This document shows, in pieces, positions 35,680-45,016 of a stretch of 64,000 bases of DNA. The stretch is from JAVBNT01 sp031551355 (GTDB lineage: Bacteria; Vulcanimicrobiota; CADAWZ01): positions 22,095 to 86,094 of the forward strand of contig JAVBNT010000034.1 of NCBI GenBank assembly GCA_031551355.1. Reading direction: 5' to 3'. Both the position numbers and the translations under genes were made by a program. The first letter of the stretch is position 1; each line of letters starts with the position of its first letter. The notes under the pieces are model-generated. The model did no database searches, was not told where the DNA came from, and saw only the letters and a program-made list of their open reading frames with translations.

Positions 35680-36243
35680 TTAAATCATTCCCGTCGCCAG
35701 TTTGCGCGTTTTGCCGCAAATCAGGCATTTAAATTCACTTACAGCCCATCTTGATATTTTTTCTGTTTCCTGATGGGGAATCGGTACGTATGCATGAACG
35801 TGCTCAACGCCGCCCTCATTGATATATATAACCTTCTGACCTTTGGTTCTGAAAAGGATAATATCTTCCATTTTCGCTACTTTATCATATTCAATGCTCA
35901 TAGAGTAAGATTTATTGTCGGGAAGCAGCGTGTATTTACAAAGGGTTCTTACTTCGCCTATTGATACAATGCGGCAATCGATCGGTTTTCCTTCGACATC
36001 CATCTCTACAAGACACAAATGCGTAGACTCGGCGATGCTTTTTTCGGTTAGTGTGAAGCGGATCGTTTTCGATGTCTTTCTTTCCCTTGGAAATACGGAA
36101 CAAACACGTATGCGGTAACCTTCCGGAGTTAAAACGTTGTATCCCGTTTCCTGGCCAACTTTTTTAGACTCGGCCCCGAACAACCCCATAACATATTCCA
36201 CTGCAATTTTATTCCTGTTAAAAGATTGTTGTGCGGATGGCAT
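35680..36243 (-). CDS. Unrecognised protein with C-terminal CxxC pair
   Basis: I do not recognise this 187-residue protein. It has mixed alpha/beta composition, no signal peptide or membrane helix and a C-terminal CLICGK motif that could be half of a zinc site together with Cys residues earlier (SVF-type region has one Cys, CRIV another). A segment HVHAYVPIPHQE is rich in His. It is convergent with the Clp-N/FHA pair and divergent from the small acidic gene before selA. Confidence 0.6.
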   Translation of the reverse strand: MPSAQQSFNRNKIAVEYVMGLFGAESKKVGQETGYNVLTPEGYRIRVCSVFPRERKTSKTIRFTLTEKSIAESTHLCLVEMDVEGKPIDCRIVSIGEVRTLCKYTLLPDNKSYSMSIEYDKVAKMEDIILFRTKGQKVIYINEGGVEHVHAYVPIPHQETEKISRWAVSEFKCLICGKTRKLATGMI

Positions 36244-36501
36244 TACACTGATACCTGCCTTCTCAATAAGTTTTTCTTAACCTTTCATCGCCGGGGAGCC
36301 ATAGCCGGCATTAAAAAAGCTGTCTAAAACTTCTTTGTAAAAAATCTTTTCCCTTCTTTAAATTGCTTCTATAAAAAATATCAGACGCTGCTTAGGTTTT
36401 GAATCCAAGGAAGATTTTCCTTAGTGTTGAATGTTTTTAACAATATTAAAAATAGAACTTTGAATTCTTTGTAAACTATTAATGCATTGGGAGGTATTAT
36501 T

Positions 36502-36795
36502 TTGGATAAATCAGATTTTGACGATACTTTAAGAAATGTTGTAAATGACGGTCTTGTAGTATGCCTGCACGCTTATGAGAATATACATACAAATCTTTAT
36601 CTTTTGTTGCAGCACTTAAGATGTCTTGTTGAAGATACGAGGGACAGCGGCGAGTATGAGCAGTTGAATAATGCCCTTTATTCGTTTTATTCGTCTATCA
36701 GCGCATCGCATAAATGCCTGCTTGAGGTGGACGGACCGGTAAAAGAGATCGCCGAATGGCTTGAATCTGAAGATGATGAAGAAGAAGAGGATTAA
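36502..36795 (+). CDS. Small acidic protein upstream of selA
   Basis: The 97-residue protein starts at TTG 36502, because GGGAGGT sits 7 nt before it; the longer open frame would start inside that ribosome-binding site. The sequence is helical (NTLYLLLQHLRCLVEDT-like) and ends in a poly-acidic tail (SEDDEEEED). It lies three bases before the selA start codon, so translation is coupled. I do not recognise the family. A role in selenium metabolism is suggested by position only. Confidence 0.6.
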   Translation: MDKSDFDDTLRNVVNDGLVVCLHAYENIHTNLYLLLQHLRCLVEDTRDSGEYEQLNNALYSFYSSISASHKCLLEVDGPVKEIAEWLESEDDEEEED

Positions 36796-36798
36796 TAG

Positions 36799-38169
36799 AT
36801 GAATACGATTCCTTCCGTGGACTCAATATTAATGAATCCGATTCTGAGGAACTTATTGAATAGCTTTCCAAGGCCTTTTGTGCTTAAGGCTGTACGCCGT
36901 TTTACGGAAAAGTGCCGCAGTGATATCCTCGGCGGCAAAACGGCTGAATATAATTTTAGTGATTGCGAGCTTTTAAGCGAAATATCCTCGGAACTGTCGT
37001 CTTTTTTTGAAAAAAGGATGAAACGGGTTGTCAATGCCACCGGAATTATACTTCATACCGGCATGGGGCGTGCTCCTTTTGCCGATTCCGTTATCAGGGC
37101 TCTTGAAGATATGTCGGGATTTGTTAATATCCAGGCGGATTTGGAGCATGGCAAGCGTTCCAGAAGGGATGGATTTGCCCAGGAACTTTTATGTGAGCTC
37201 ACGGGTGCCGAGGCTGCTCTTGTTGTTAATAACAATGCGGCAGCAACGATGCTTGTTCTGAACACGTTTGCCTATGGAAAAGAGGCAATTGTCTCCAGAG
37301 GCCAGCTTGTGGAAATAGGCGGCTCTTTCAGACTTCCGGACGTTATGGATAAAAGCGGCGTCATGATGAAAGAAGTTGGAACAACCAACAGGACGCACCT
37401 TGCCGACTATGAAAATGCCGTATCGGATAATACATCATTAATTTTTAGGGTTCATCCTTCAAACTACAGGATCAGCGGGTTTGTTCATCAGCCTTCATTG
37501 CCGCAGATTTGCGGTTTGGCGCGTAAGAAGGGACTCATTGTTGCCGATGATATTGGCGCCGGTTCTCTTTTGAGCTTTTCGGAATTCGGCATTTCCGATG
37601 AACCGCTGGTCGGGGATAGTATCGCTGCCGGTGCCGACTTGGTTCTGTTCAGCGGTGATAAGCTGTTGGGCGGGCCTCAGGCAGGGATTATTTTGGGCAG
37701 GAAATCACTGATTGAAAAAATCAGAAAAAATCCTTTGTCACGTATATTGAGGGTCTGTAAACTTACAATTTCCGTTTTAGACGCGACACTGATGCTTTAT
37801 TTTGACAAAAAGCGCTTGCTGAGTGAGAGTCCTTTTTACAGGGCGTTGTCCTTTTCATCGGAAGAACTCAGGATGCGCGCCGAAAGCATTGCCGGTGCTT
37901 TGTCGGCGGTGCACCCGGATTTTAAATTTACTGTTGAAAAGGACTTTTCTTATATGGGCAGCGGTTCCATGCCTATGGATGCTATTGAATCGTATGTTGT
38001 TTCGGTAAAGTCCTTTCACACTCCGGATAAACTTGCGGCTCTGCTGCGCAAATATCAGGTGCCGATTTTTTCAAGAATCAGCAATGATCGTGTTATCTTT
38101 GACATGAGGACGCTTTTGACCGGTGAGGAACGTTTTATCATTGAGGCATTTGAGAGTATAAAAAAATAA
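36799..38169 (+). CDS. selA: L-seryl-tRNA(Sec) selenium transferase
   Basis: The 456-residue PLP enzyme converts seryl-tRNA(Sec) to selenocysteinyl-tRNA(Sec) using selenophosphate. It has the family hallmarks VVNATGIILHTGMGRAP, VNNNAAATMLVLN, EVGTTNRTHLADY and the PLP lysine Lys288 in SGDKLLGGPQAG. Length is normal. selB, selD and tRNA-Sec are not in the window, and no adjacent formate dehydrogenase gene is seen. It shares an operon with the small acidic gene. Confidence 0.93.
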   Translation: MNTIPSVDSILMNPILRNLLNSFPRPFVLKAVRRFTEKCRSDILGGKTAEYNFSDCELLSEISSELSSFFEKRMKRVVNATGIILHTGMGRAPFADSVIRALEDMSGFVNIQADLEHGKRSRRDGFAQELLCELTGAEAALVVNNNAAATMLVLNTFAYGKEAIVSRGQLVEIGGSFRLPDVMDKSGVMMKEVGTTNRTHLADYENAVSDNTSLIFRVHPSNYRISGFVHQPSLPQICGLARKKGLIVADDIGAGSLLSFSEFGISDEPLVGDSIAAGADLVLFSGDKLLGGPQAGIILGRKSLIEKIRKNPLSRILRVCKLTISVLDATLMLYFDKKRLLSESPFYRALSFSSEELRMRAESIAGALSAVHPDFKFTVEKDFSYMGSGSMPMDAIESYVVSVKSFHTPDKLAALLRKYQVPIFSRISNDRVIFDMRTLLTGEERFIIEAFESIKK

Positions 38170-38344
38170 TTTTGCTGACTGACATTGTATGTCGGCGGTA
38201 TTTTATGTTTTTTGGGTAACTATTATTTGTTTATCTAAATTAAAATAAGCGGACCCGGTGTTTTTGTGAAGGATTATTGTTGGTTTCGACAAAGTTAGAC
38301 TTATACGTTAATTAGTTTTTGGATGCACCAGAAAGAGGTATTAT

Positions 38345-40138
38345 ATGGCTAAAAAAAGTTTATCCCCGCCTGATTCCAAAATAGTTTGTAAGTCGTGTAA
38401 AACCGAGCTTGATTCCAAAGAGTTAAAAGGAAATTTGATGGTATGTCCCAAGTGCAACCGTCATTTTCATATGAACGCCAGGGAAAGAATTGATTCCATT
38501 GCCGATGACGGAACGTTCCGGGAATGGTTTAAAGATATGATCAGTGTTGATCCGCTGAATTTTGTAGATCGCCTTCCCTATAAAGAGCGTCTTGATGAAG
38601 CAACAAAGAAGACGGGACTGAAAGAAGCGGTTATTGTCGGTAAGTGCCTTATCGGTGGAAAACCTGCGGTTTTGTGTGTGCTTGATTTTGAATTTATGGG
38701 CGGAACGATGGGCTCTGCCGTCGGCGAAAAAATTTCCAGGGCTTTTTTGAAAGCTGTTGAACAGAAACTGCCTGTAGTCAGTGTTGTCAGCAGTGGCGGT
38801 GCACGTATGCAGGAGGGCATGCTCTCCCTTATGCAGATGGCTAAAACAGCTTCTGCTGTAGCTCTTCACCATAAAGCCAGACTTCTTTATATATCCATCC
38901 AAACGAATCCGACCACTGGAGGCATCTCAGCCAGCTTTTCTTCATTGGGAGATGTTATTCTTGCAGAACCCAAAGCCCTTATAGGTTTTGTCGGTCCGAG
39001 GGTTATTGAACAGACACTAAATATAAAACTGCCGCCTGAGTCGCATACGGCCGAATTCCTTAAATCAAGGGGAATGATTGACCGTATAGTCGACAGGCGG
39101 CATTTGAAAATAACAATTTCAAGGTTGATAAATCATTTTGCTCATGCTCCGTCGATGCATTTTAAGACGAAATTAAAGAGCCAGAGAAAAAAATATGATA
39201 AAAAGGATGCCTGGGAGCTTGTTCAGCTCGCAAGACACCCGCTCCGTCCCACTTCTGCATTTTATATAGATAAAATTGTTGATAATTTTGTAGAGTTACA
39301 CGGAGACAGGTATTATGGTGATGACGGAGCCATTATAACCGGAGTAGGCGAAATAGAGGGTAATGCCGTCGTTTTAATCGCTCAGGAAAAGGGTTCTACC
39401 CCTGAAGGTAAAGAGAAGCGCAGAGAGGGAATGGCCGGTCCGGAGGGCTACAGAAAATCGGTAAGACTTATGAAAATGGCCGCGAAGTTTAATCTTCCGG
39501 TGATTACTTTTATTGATACTCCCGGGGCATTCCCGGGATTTGATTCGGAAATGCGCGGGATTGCGCGTTCTCTGGCAGAATGTCTTTTTTCAATGTCTAC
39601 TTTACCGGTTCCGGTTATCAGTGTTGTTGTTGGTGAGGGGGGTAGCGGCGGAGCTCTTGCTCTTGCGCTTGCCAATAGAGTGTTAATGCAGCAGAAGGCG
39701 ATTTATTCAGTCATTTCTCCTGAGGGAGCATCGGCCATTTTGTGGGGAGATGCAACGAAAGCACGGGAATTGGCTCCTTATTTAAAATTGACGGCAATGG
39801 AACTTAAGGAACTTGGTGTTATTGATGAGATAATACCTGAACCTGCAGAGGGAGCCCATACCGGTCCTGAAGAGGCTGCCGAGATCGTTAAAAACAGGAT
39901 TCTTTTAAATCTGGAATCTTTAAGAAAATATAGCCCGGCCAAGCTGATAACACTGAGGATTGATAAATTTCAGGATATGGGAGAGACCGGTGTTTTCTGG
40001 CAGGAGATTATAAAAAAAGAACTGCATCTCGGTATGGAAAAACTGGTCAAGGGTATCAGCCATATTTGGAATAAGGACGAACATCCCGATATTTCGGATG
40101 ATGATAGTTTAAAAAATGTGGACGGAAAGAGAGGATAA
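38345..40138 (+). CDS. accDA: Fused acetyl-CoA carboxylase carboxyltransferase, AccD-AccA
   Basis: The 597-residue protein joins the beta and alpha subunits of the carboxyltransferase, which transfers CO2 from carboxybiotin to acetyl-CoA to make malonyl-CoA for fatty-acid synthesis. The AccD half begins with the zinc ribbon CKSCKTEL...CPKCNRHF and has SSGGARMQEGMLSLMQMAKT. The AccA half starts around residue 270 and has AFYIDKIVDNFVELHGDRYY, GAFPGFDSEMRG and EGGSGGALALA. In most bacteria these are separate genes. AGAGG precedes the ATG. The next gene overlaps slightly or abuts. Confidence 0.95.
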   Translation: MAKKSLSPPDSKIVCKSCKTELDSKELKGNLMVCPKCNRHFHMNARERIDSIADDGTFREWFKDMISVDPLNFVDRLPYKERLDEATKKTGLKEAVIVGKCLIGGKPAVLCVLDFEFMGGTMGSAVGEKISRAFLKAVEQKLPVVSVVSSGGARMQEGMLSLMQMAKTASAVALHHKARLLYISIQTNPTTGGISASFSSLGDVILAEPKALIGFVGPRVIEQTLNIKLPPESHTAEFLKSRGMIDRIVDRRHLKITISRLINHFAHAPSMHFKTKLKSQRKKYDKKDAWELVQLARHPLRPTSAFYIDKIVDNFVELHGDRYYGDDGAIITGVGEIEGNAVVLIAQEKGSTPEGKEKRREGMAGPEGYRKSVRLMKMAAKFNLPVITFIDTPGAFPGFDSEMRGIARSLAECLFSMSTLPVPVISVVVGEGGSGGALALALANRVLMQQKAIYSVISPEGASAILWGDATKARELAPYLKLTAMELKELGVIDEIIPEPAEGAHTGPEEAAEIVKNRILLNLESLRKYSPAKLITLRIDKFQDMGETGVFWQEIIKKELHLGMEKLVKGISHIWNKDEHPDISDDDSLKNVDGKRG

Positions 40139-40142
40139 ATTA

Positions 40143-41381
40143 ATGATTGATCTGGTTAAAAATTATTCTACTTTTGGCAGGCGTATGAAGAAAAGTGTTA
40201 TACGTGATTTGCTGTCTCTTACGAATAAGCCCGGCCTGATATCTTTTGCCGGAGGCTTGCCGATGGCATCGTGCTTCCCTGTCGAGGATATAAGAGATAT
40301 TGTTAATAAAGTTCTTGATACTGAGGCACAGAGTGCGCTTCAGTATGGCCAAACGGAAGGTTATGCACCGCTTCGTGAATTGATTGCCAAATGGATGAAT
40401 GGCCACGGATATTCGCTTACACCCGATAACATTCTGGTAACTGTTGCTTCACAGCAGGGCATTGATTTGACTTCCAAGCTTTTTGTCGATCCGAGCGATC
40501 CTGTTTTTGTTGAGATGCCGAGTTATCCCGGCGGACTTCAGTCCCTGACTTCCTGTGGCGCTCATTTCCACGGAATTCCGGTAGATCTTGACGGGCTCAG
40601 AGTTGATATTCTTGAGCAGAAACTTCGCGAAATGGTAAAAGAGGGTGATCATTATAAGCTTATATATGTCGTTCCTGACTTCCAGAATCCATCAGGAGTG
40701 ACACTTTGCCTTGAGAGAAGGAAGCGTTTGATTGAGCTTTCGCAGATATACAATCTTTTGATTGTTGAAGATACGCCTTACAGAGATTTGCGTTTTGAAG
40801 GCGATGCTCCGCCGGCTCTTTTCCAGTTGACGGAACCCGGCAATGTCATATCCCTTCATACTTTCTCCAAGATTTTTGTTCCCGGTTTCCGCGTGGGATG
40901 GGTTGTCGCACATCCTGATATCATTAAGAAACTGGCCGTTGCCAAACAGTCTGTAGATCTTTGCACTCCCAACTTCACTCAAGCGATTGTGGCGGAATTT
41001 TTACGCCGCGACCTTTTGAATCCATATATCCGCAAAGTTACCGATCTTTATCATAAAAAGAGAGATGTAATGCTGGCCGCTCTTGAGGAGTATATGCCGG
41101 AGGGAGTTACCTGGACAAGACCGCAGGGAGGTCTTTTCCTTTGGGTTACATTGCCCGAAAGCATTGATACAGAGGTTATGTTCTATGAAGCCATTGAGAA
41201 CAATGTCGCTTATGTTATCGGTTCGGCTTTCCATCATGACGGCAGCGGTAAAAATAATATGCGTCTGAACTTCTCTTTCCCGACGGAAGAAGAGATTAAC
41301 CAGGGCATAAGAAGCCTTGCCGAAGTTATTAAAAACAGGCTTTCGGGAAGAGTAACCGCCTGCTCCGTAGGCTGTAAATAG
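40143..41381 (+). CDS. PLP-dependent aminotransferase (2-aminoadipate/aromatic type)
   Basis: The 412-residue fold-type I enzyme has SFAGGLPMASCFP, QYGQTEGYAPLRELIA and the PLP lysine motif HTFSKIFVPGFRVGWV, with an Arg in MRLNFSF for substrate carboxylate. This fits the LysN/ARO8-like group that acts on 2-aminoadipate and hydrophobic amino acids. The ATG at 40143 is favoured by AGAGGA 7 nt upstream; it lies 4 nt after the accDA stop. The longer open frame would start inside accDA. A terminator follows at 41402. Confidence 0.88.
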   Translation: MIDLVKNYSTFGRRMKKSVIRDLLSLTNKPGLISFAGGLPMASCFPVEDIRDIVNKVLDTEAQSALQYGQTEGYAPLRELIAKWMNGHGYSLTPDNILVTVASQQGIDLTSKLFVDPSDPVFVEMPSYPGGLQSLTSCGAHFHGIPVDLDGLRVDILEQKLREMVKEGDHYKLIYVVPDFQNPSGVTLCLERRKRLIELSQIYNLLIVEDTPYRDLRFEGDAPPALFQLTEPGNVISLHTFSKIFVPGFRVGWVVAHPDIIKKLAVAKQSVDLCTPNFTQAIVAEFLRRDLLNPYIRKVTDLYHKKRDVMLAALEEYMPEGVTWTRPQGGLFLWVTLPESIDTEVMFYEAIENNVAYVIGSAFHHDGSGKNNMRLNFSFPTEEEINQGIRSLAEVIKNRLSGRVTACSVGCK

Positions 41382-41401
41382 TATTTATTGTTTATGCACG
41401 C

Positions 41402-41438
41402 AAACAGGGTTGAGGCAAAATTCGCTTCAACCCTGTTT
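41402..41438 (+). terminator. Terminator of the accDA-aminotransferase operon
   Basis: A 12-bp stem (AAACAGGGTTGA/TCAACCCTGTTT) with a 13-nt loop ends in a run of six T residues, 20 nt after the aminotransferase stop codon. Confidence 0.85.
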
Positions 41439-41583
41439 TTTATGTTACTATAATTTTCAAAAATATAAAAAGGCTGTCAATTGTATCCATAGGCTAAGGC
41501 AAGCCGGATTTTGACGAGCTGGAAGCTGATTATTAATAAAAATTCAATTAACTGTACTTAGATCGGCCGTTCCTTACAAAATC

Positions 41584-41708
41584 AAAAATAGTTCAAAACA
41601 AGGGTAGGCAAAGAAGGCAGAGGCAGACGAGCGAGGCGTAATATATTACGTCGGAGTGAGCGAGACCGATAGCCTGACGCTGCATAACCGAAGTTTTCAA
41701 CTATTTTT
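41584..41708. mobile_element. MITE/REP-like element 2 (125 bp)
   Basis: Ends are inverted repeats: AAAAATAGTTCAAAAC (41584-41599) against GTTTTCAACTATTTTT (41693-41708), 15 of 16 matching. A perfect 14-bp palindrome CGTAATATATTACG sits at the centre, and the arms are rich in GAGGCAGACGAGCGAG-like sequence. It codes for nothing. Its end overlaps the stop codon of the radical SAM gene at 41708. The rest of 41439-41583 shows no gene. Confidence 0.6.
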
Positions 41709-42976
41709 CAGAGCCAGTTGTCTCGTGGCCTGTTAAAATTGCCAATAAGGATCTTGTCCCCGTATCTTTCCTTAATCATTTTTAATATCTTTACGATTCC
41801 AAGAGGTTTACCCTTGAGTGTCGGCATTTTGTCGTAAAACATTTCCGGATCCATATTGAGATTTCTCATTTGTATCATACTTGGTCCGAAAGCGTCGAGG
41901 AACTCGATAAACTTGCCAAATTCGTATTCATTATCGTTGAATCCCGGCATGGTTAGGAAATTAATGCTTACAAAAAGCCCTTCATCCACAGCCAGTCTTA
42001 CGGTTTCCTTTACTTCTTTGAACATATAATCGGCCGGCTGAAAGAACTTGTCATAATTTTCTTTGACGGCTGAATTCATACTCACTCTTATGGTATTAAG
42101 TCCTGCTGCAATGAGCTTTTTTACCAGTAACGGTTTGGAGCCGTTTGTATTTATGTGGATTGTCCCCTGATCTGTTTTTGCCCTGATTTGCCTGATCGCT
42201 TTTTCTATAAGTTCCGCCTGAAGCAAGGGTTCCCCTTCGCATCCCTGTCCAAAACTGATTATCGCTCCCGGCCTTTCAAGGTGGGGGACGGCAATTTCTT
42301 CTATTTCATCCGCTGTCGGCACAAATTTAATGCGATCCTGCGGAGACGGCGGTCCTTTTTTTCTCTTTTTGGAAATGCAGCCCTCGCAGTTTGCATTGCA
42401 TGCCGGTGAGGTTGGAATTCCACCTTCCCAGCGGTCATAAAAAATATTCTGGGCGTTGTAGCACGAATATTCCACTGCACAAACGGACAGATGTTTTAAA
42501 AGCCTGTTGGCAGGAAAAAGCTTTAATTTCTTTTTTATTTTGTTTTTTAGATCGGGACTGTCATATTGTGTCGGATCCCAGCGCAGGGAAGAGTCGGTTT
42601 TAATTGCCGCAATATAGAACTCTTCTTTGTAAAGCGCTCCCATTGTATATGCGAAGAACGGCAACGGCTCTTTTCTGTTTACATGGTAGGCCGGTAGCAG
42701 CGTTCTTGTGTATCCCGGAGGCGGAATGAATCCGACGGCTGTTACTTTCTCCTTGTCGGCTTGAAAGTAATGTTCTCTCTTGCCTTTCTTTACTCCCATA
42801 GGATCCCTGCCGGGAAGCAAAAATACATCAGTGCCGTATGGTATTTCGCACATTTCGTTTATATCGGGTTCTTTCAGAGAATCCCGGCCATTTCTGGCAA
42901 GCGCAAAATATGATTTGTTTTCAGTTACTTCACCGTCGGCAGATGCCTGTAGTGTGTAAAATTTATTTTCGGCCAC
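41708..42976 (-). CDS. Radical SAM protein of unknown function
   Basis: The 422-residue protein has an N-terminal region of about 180 residues that I do not recognise, then a radical SAM core with C193-x3-C197-x2-C200 (PACNANCEGC). The core continues with GQGCEGEPLL, INTNGSKP and SMNSAVKENYD, typical of MoaA/NirJ-like folds. It starts with GTG after AAAGGT. Its stop codon lies inside the inverted repeat of a MITE-like element. It precedes nothing else on its strand; rho is upstream. The substrate is unknown. Confidence 0.82.
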   Translation of the reverse strand: MAENKFYTLQASADGEVTENKSYFALARNGRDSLKEPDINEMCEIPYGTDVFLLPGRDPMGVKKGKREHYFQADKEKVTAVGFIPPPGYTRTLLPAYHVNRKEPLPFFAYTMGALYKEEFYIAAIKTDSSLRWDPTQYDSPDLKNKIKKKLKLFPANRLLKHLSVCAVEYSCYNAQNIFYDRWEGGIPTSPACNANCEGCISKKRKKGPPSPQDRIKFVPTADEIEEIAVPHLERPGAIISFGQGCEGEPLLQAELIEKAIRQIRAKTDQGTIHINTNGSKPLLVKKLIAAGLNTIRVSMNSAVKENYDKFFQPADYMFKEVKETVRLAVDEGLFVSINFLTMPGFNDNEYEFGKFIEFLDAFGPSMIQMRNLNMDPEMFYDKMPTLKGKPLGIVKILKMIKERYGDKILIGNFNRPRDNWL

Positions 42977-43004
42977 TTGTATAATTACCTTTCGGGCATC
43001 TAAT

Positions 43005-44288
43005 CTAAATATCTTTAGTAAATGACATTGCTTCTTTGGTTACCGAACCGAGAAAATCTTTGTTATTCTTGGTCTTTTTCATTCTTTCGACGATCATTTC
43101 GGTCATCTCTTCTGTGCCGAACATGTCGAGGGCTCTTCTGAGCACCCAGGCTTTTTTCAGATCTTCTTCCGAAAGCAACAGTTCCTCATGCCTTGTCCCT
43201 GAGCGTTTGATATCAATCGCCGGAAAAATTCTACGTTCCGATAACCGTCTTGATAAATCCATTTCCATATTGCCTGTTGCCTTGAATTCCTCAAATATCA
43301 CATCATCCATTTTTGAACCGGTTTCAACAAGCGCCGTGGCAATTATTGTCAGGCTTCCGCCCGTTTCAATGTTTCTGGCCGCGCCGAGGAAACGTTTGGG
43401 CATTTTCAGTGCGGAGGTGTCAAGTCCTCCGGAGAGCGTTCTTCCGGAAGGAGGGGTGATCATGTTGTATGCCCTTGCCAGTCTGGTGATACTGTCCAAA
43501 AGGATTACCACATCTTTTCCCGTTTCGACAATGCGCTTGGCTTTTTCAATTACGAGTTCGGTTACATGGACATGCTGTTCCGGCGGCTCATCAAAAGTGG
43601 AACTGACAACTTCTCCTTCGATTGAACGTTCCATATCGGTAACTTCTTCGGGACGTTCATCAATTAAAAGGGCTATAAGAACCGATTCGGGATAATTTTC
43701 GGTGATTCCGTTGGCAATCTGTTTGAGAAGTGTCGTCTTACCTGCTTTGGGAGGGGCGACAATAAGGCCTCTCTGGCCTTTGCCGATGGGGCAAAGTATG
43801 TCAATTATGCGGGTGGCAATTTCCAACTGTTTCGTCTCAAGGCTGTATCTCTCATTGGGAAAGATAGGGGTCAAATCATTAAAATGGGGTCTTCTTTTGG
43901 CCAGTTCGGGATTAAGGTTATTTATCCCTTGAACTTTTAGGAGTCCATAATATTTTTCTCCGCTTTTGGGCGGTCTTACCTGCCCGGACACGGTATCTCC
44001 GACTCTGAGATCAAATCTTTTTATCTGCGATTGTGATACGTAGATGTCACTGTTGCCGGGCAAATAGCTTCTGCCTCTTAAAAATCCGTATCCATCAGGC
44101 AGTATCTCTAAAATTCCTGTGGCAAAAAGTAATCCCTGTTTTTCTGCTTTTTGCTCAAGAATCCGGTATACAAGCTCTTGTTTTTTCATTTTTTGCAAGC
44201 CTGTCAGTCCGAGATTTTTTGCCATTTCGGCAAGCTCTGTTCTTGTCAGGCTTTCCAAATCGGCAATGTTTTCTACCACATTTTCCAT
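43005..44288 (-). CDS. rho: Transcription termination factor Rho
   Basis: The 427-residue hexameric ATPase that ends transcription at Rho-dependent sites. N-terminal Rho-N helices (LESLTRTELAEMAKNLGL) and the RNA-binding cold-shock-like domain (LEILPDGYGFLRG) precede the motor with Walker A (PPKAGKTTLL), Walker B (VVILLDSITRLARAYN) and the R-loop/Q-loop regions. Length is typical. An AAAGGAG site precedes the ATG. It follows the SPOR-like gene on the same strand after 26 nt. Confidence 0.97.
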   Translation of the reverse strand: MENVVENIADLESLTRTELAEMAKNLGLTGLQKMKKQELVYRILEQKAEKQGLLFATGILEILPDGYGFLRGRSYLPGNSDIYVSQSQIKRFDLRVGDTVSGQVRPPKSGEKYYGLLKVQGINNLNPELAKRRPHFNDLTPIFPNERYSLETKQLEIATRIIDILCPIGKGQRGLIVAPPKAGKTTLLKQIANGITENYPESVLIALLIDERPEEVTDMERSIEGEVVSSTFDEPPEQHVHVTELVIEKAKRIVETGKDVVILLDSITRLARAYNMITPPSGRTLSGGLDTSALKMPKRFLGAARNIETGGSLTIIATALVETGSKMDDVIFEEFKATGNMEMDLSRRLSERRIFPAIDIKRSGTRHEELLLSEEDLKKAWVLRRALDMFGTEEMTEMIVERMKKTKNNKDFLGSVTKEAMSFTKDI

Positions 44289-44314
44289 TACTTGCTCCTT
44301 TCAGCTGCGTGTGG

Positions 44315-44890
44315 CTATTGCGGGTTGGGGACCCATTTTATTTTATAATCAGGCATTTGTTTTGCGAGCTTATTGGCTCTGTTCATTGATATGTTTTTTA
44401 TCAGAAAATAATTTACATTGTTTTTGCTTGTTGTATTTTTTTGTTGAGCATACGTGTTCAAATGGGTCTGACTGTTGATTTTATCTGCTTCCGCTTTTGC
44501 TTCTGCGAAAGAGGGGAATTTTTTTCCGATCCTGAGGACGCATTTTATGCCGTTGTCGGAAATGACGGTCACCGGCTGCGAAACCTTTGCCAGCCTTTTA
44601 TTTACATCATAAAGATTTTCACTTTGAATTGTTCTCGTGACATAATAATAGTCTATCCTGTTAACGATCTCAGTCTCGGACTTGAGAGTAATATCTTTTT
44701 CATAGTTTTTCAGGAATTTGTCTTTGATTTTTTCAGGGTTATCTTTTGTGTCGAGATAAATTTTCGCGCTTCCTTTTTCGACGAGTAAGTCGCCTTTAAT
44801 GAAATCAAAAGCACGGTGACCGATATTCACCATTAACAAAATAATAATAACTAAGATAAAAATTCGTCTGATAAAAACACGGAGAATCAT
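44315..44890 (-). CDS. Membrane-anchored protein with a possible SPOR-like domain
   Basis: The 191-residue protein has an N-terminal membrane helix (about 8-24) with a short cytoplasmic Arg-rich start. The soluble part contains two similar segments, KCVLRIGKKFPSFAEAKAEADKIN and a C-terminal NYFLIKNISMNRANKLAKQM, with the beta-alpha rhythm of SPOR-type (peptidoglycan-binding) repeats. That assignment is tentative. It sits directly upstream of rho and may share its transcript. Confidence 0.55.
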   Translation of the reverse strand: MILRVFIRRIFILVIIILLMVNIGHRAFDFIKGDLLVEKGSAKIYLDTKDNPEKIKDKFLKNYEKDITLKSETEIVNRIDYYYVTRTIQSENLYDVNKRLAKVSQPVTVISDNGIKCVLRIGKKFPSFAEAKAEADKINSQTHLNTYAQQKNTTSKNNVNYFLIKNISMNRANKLAKQMPDYKIKWVPNPQ

Positions 44891-45016
44891 TTCAGGTATC
44901 CTTTTAAACGGGGCTCCTAAATAGCGGACTTTCGTTGGATATGGTTTCGGATAAGAAGTTCTGGATAAGAAATTCTTAATTTTGGAACGTCCATAGAGTT
45001 CTTTGCGGCCCCTTTC

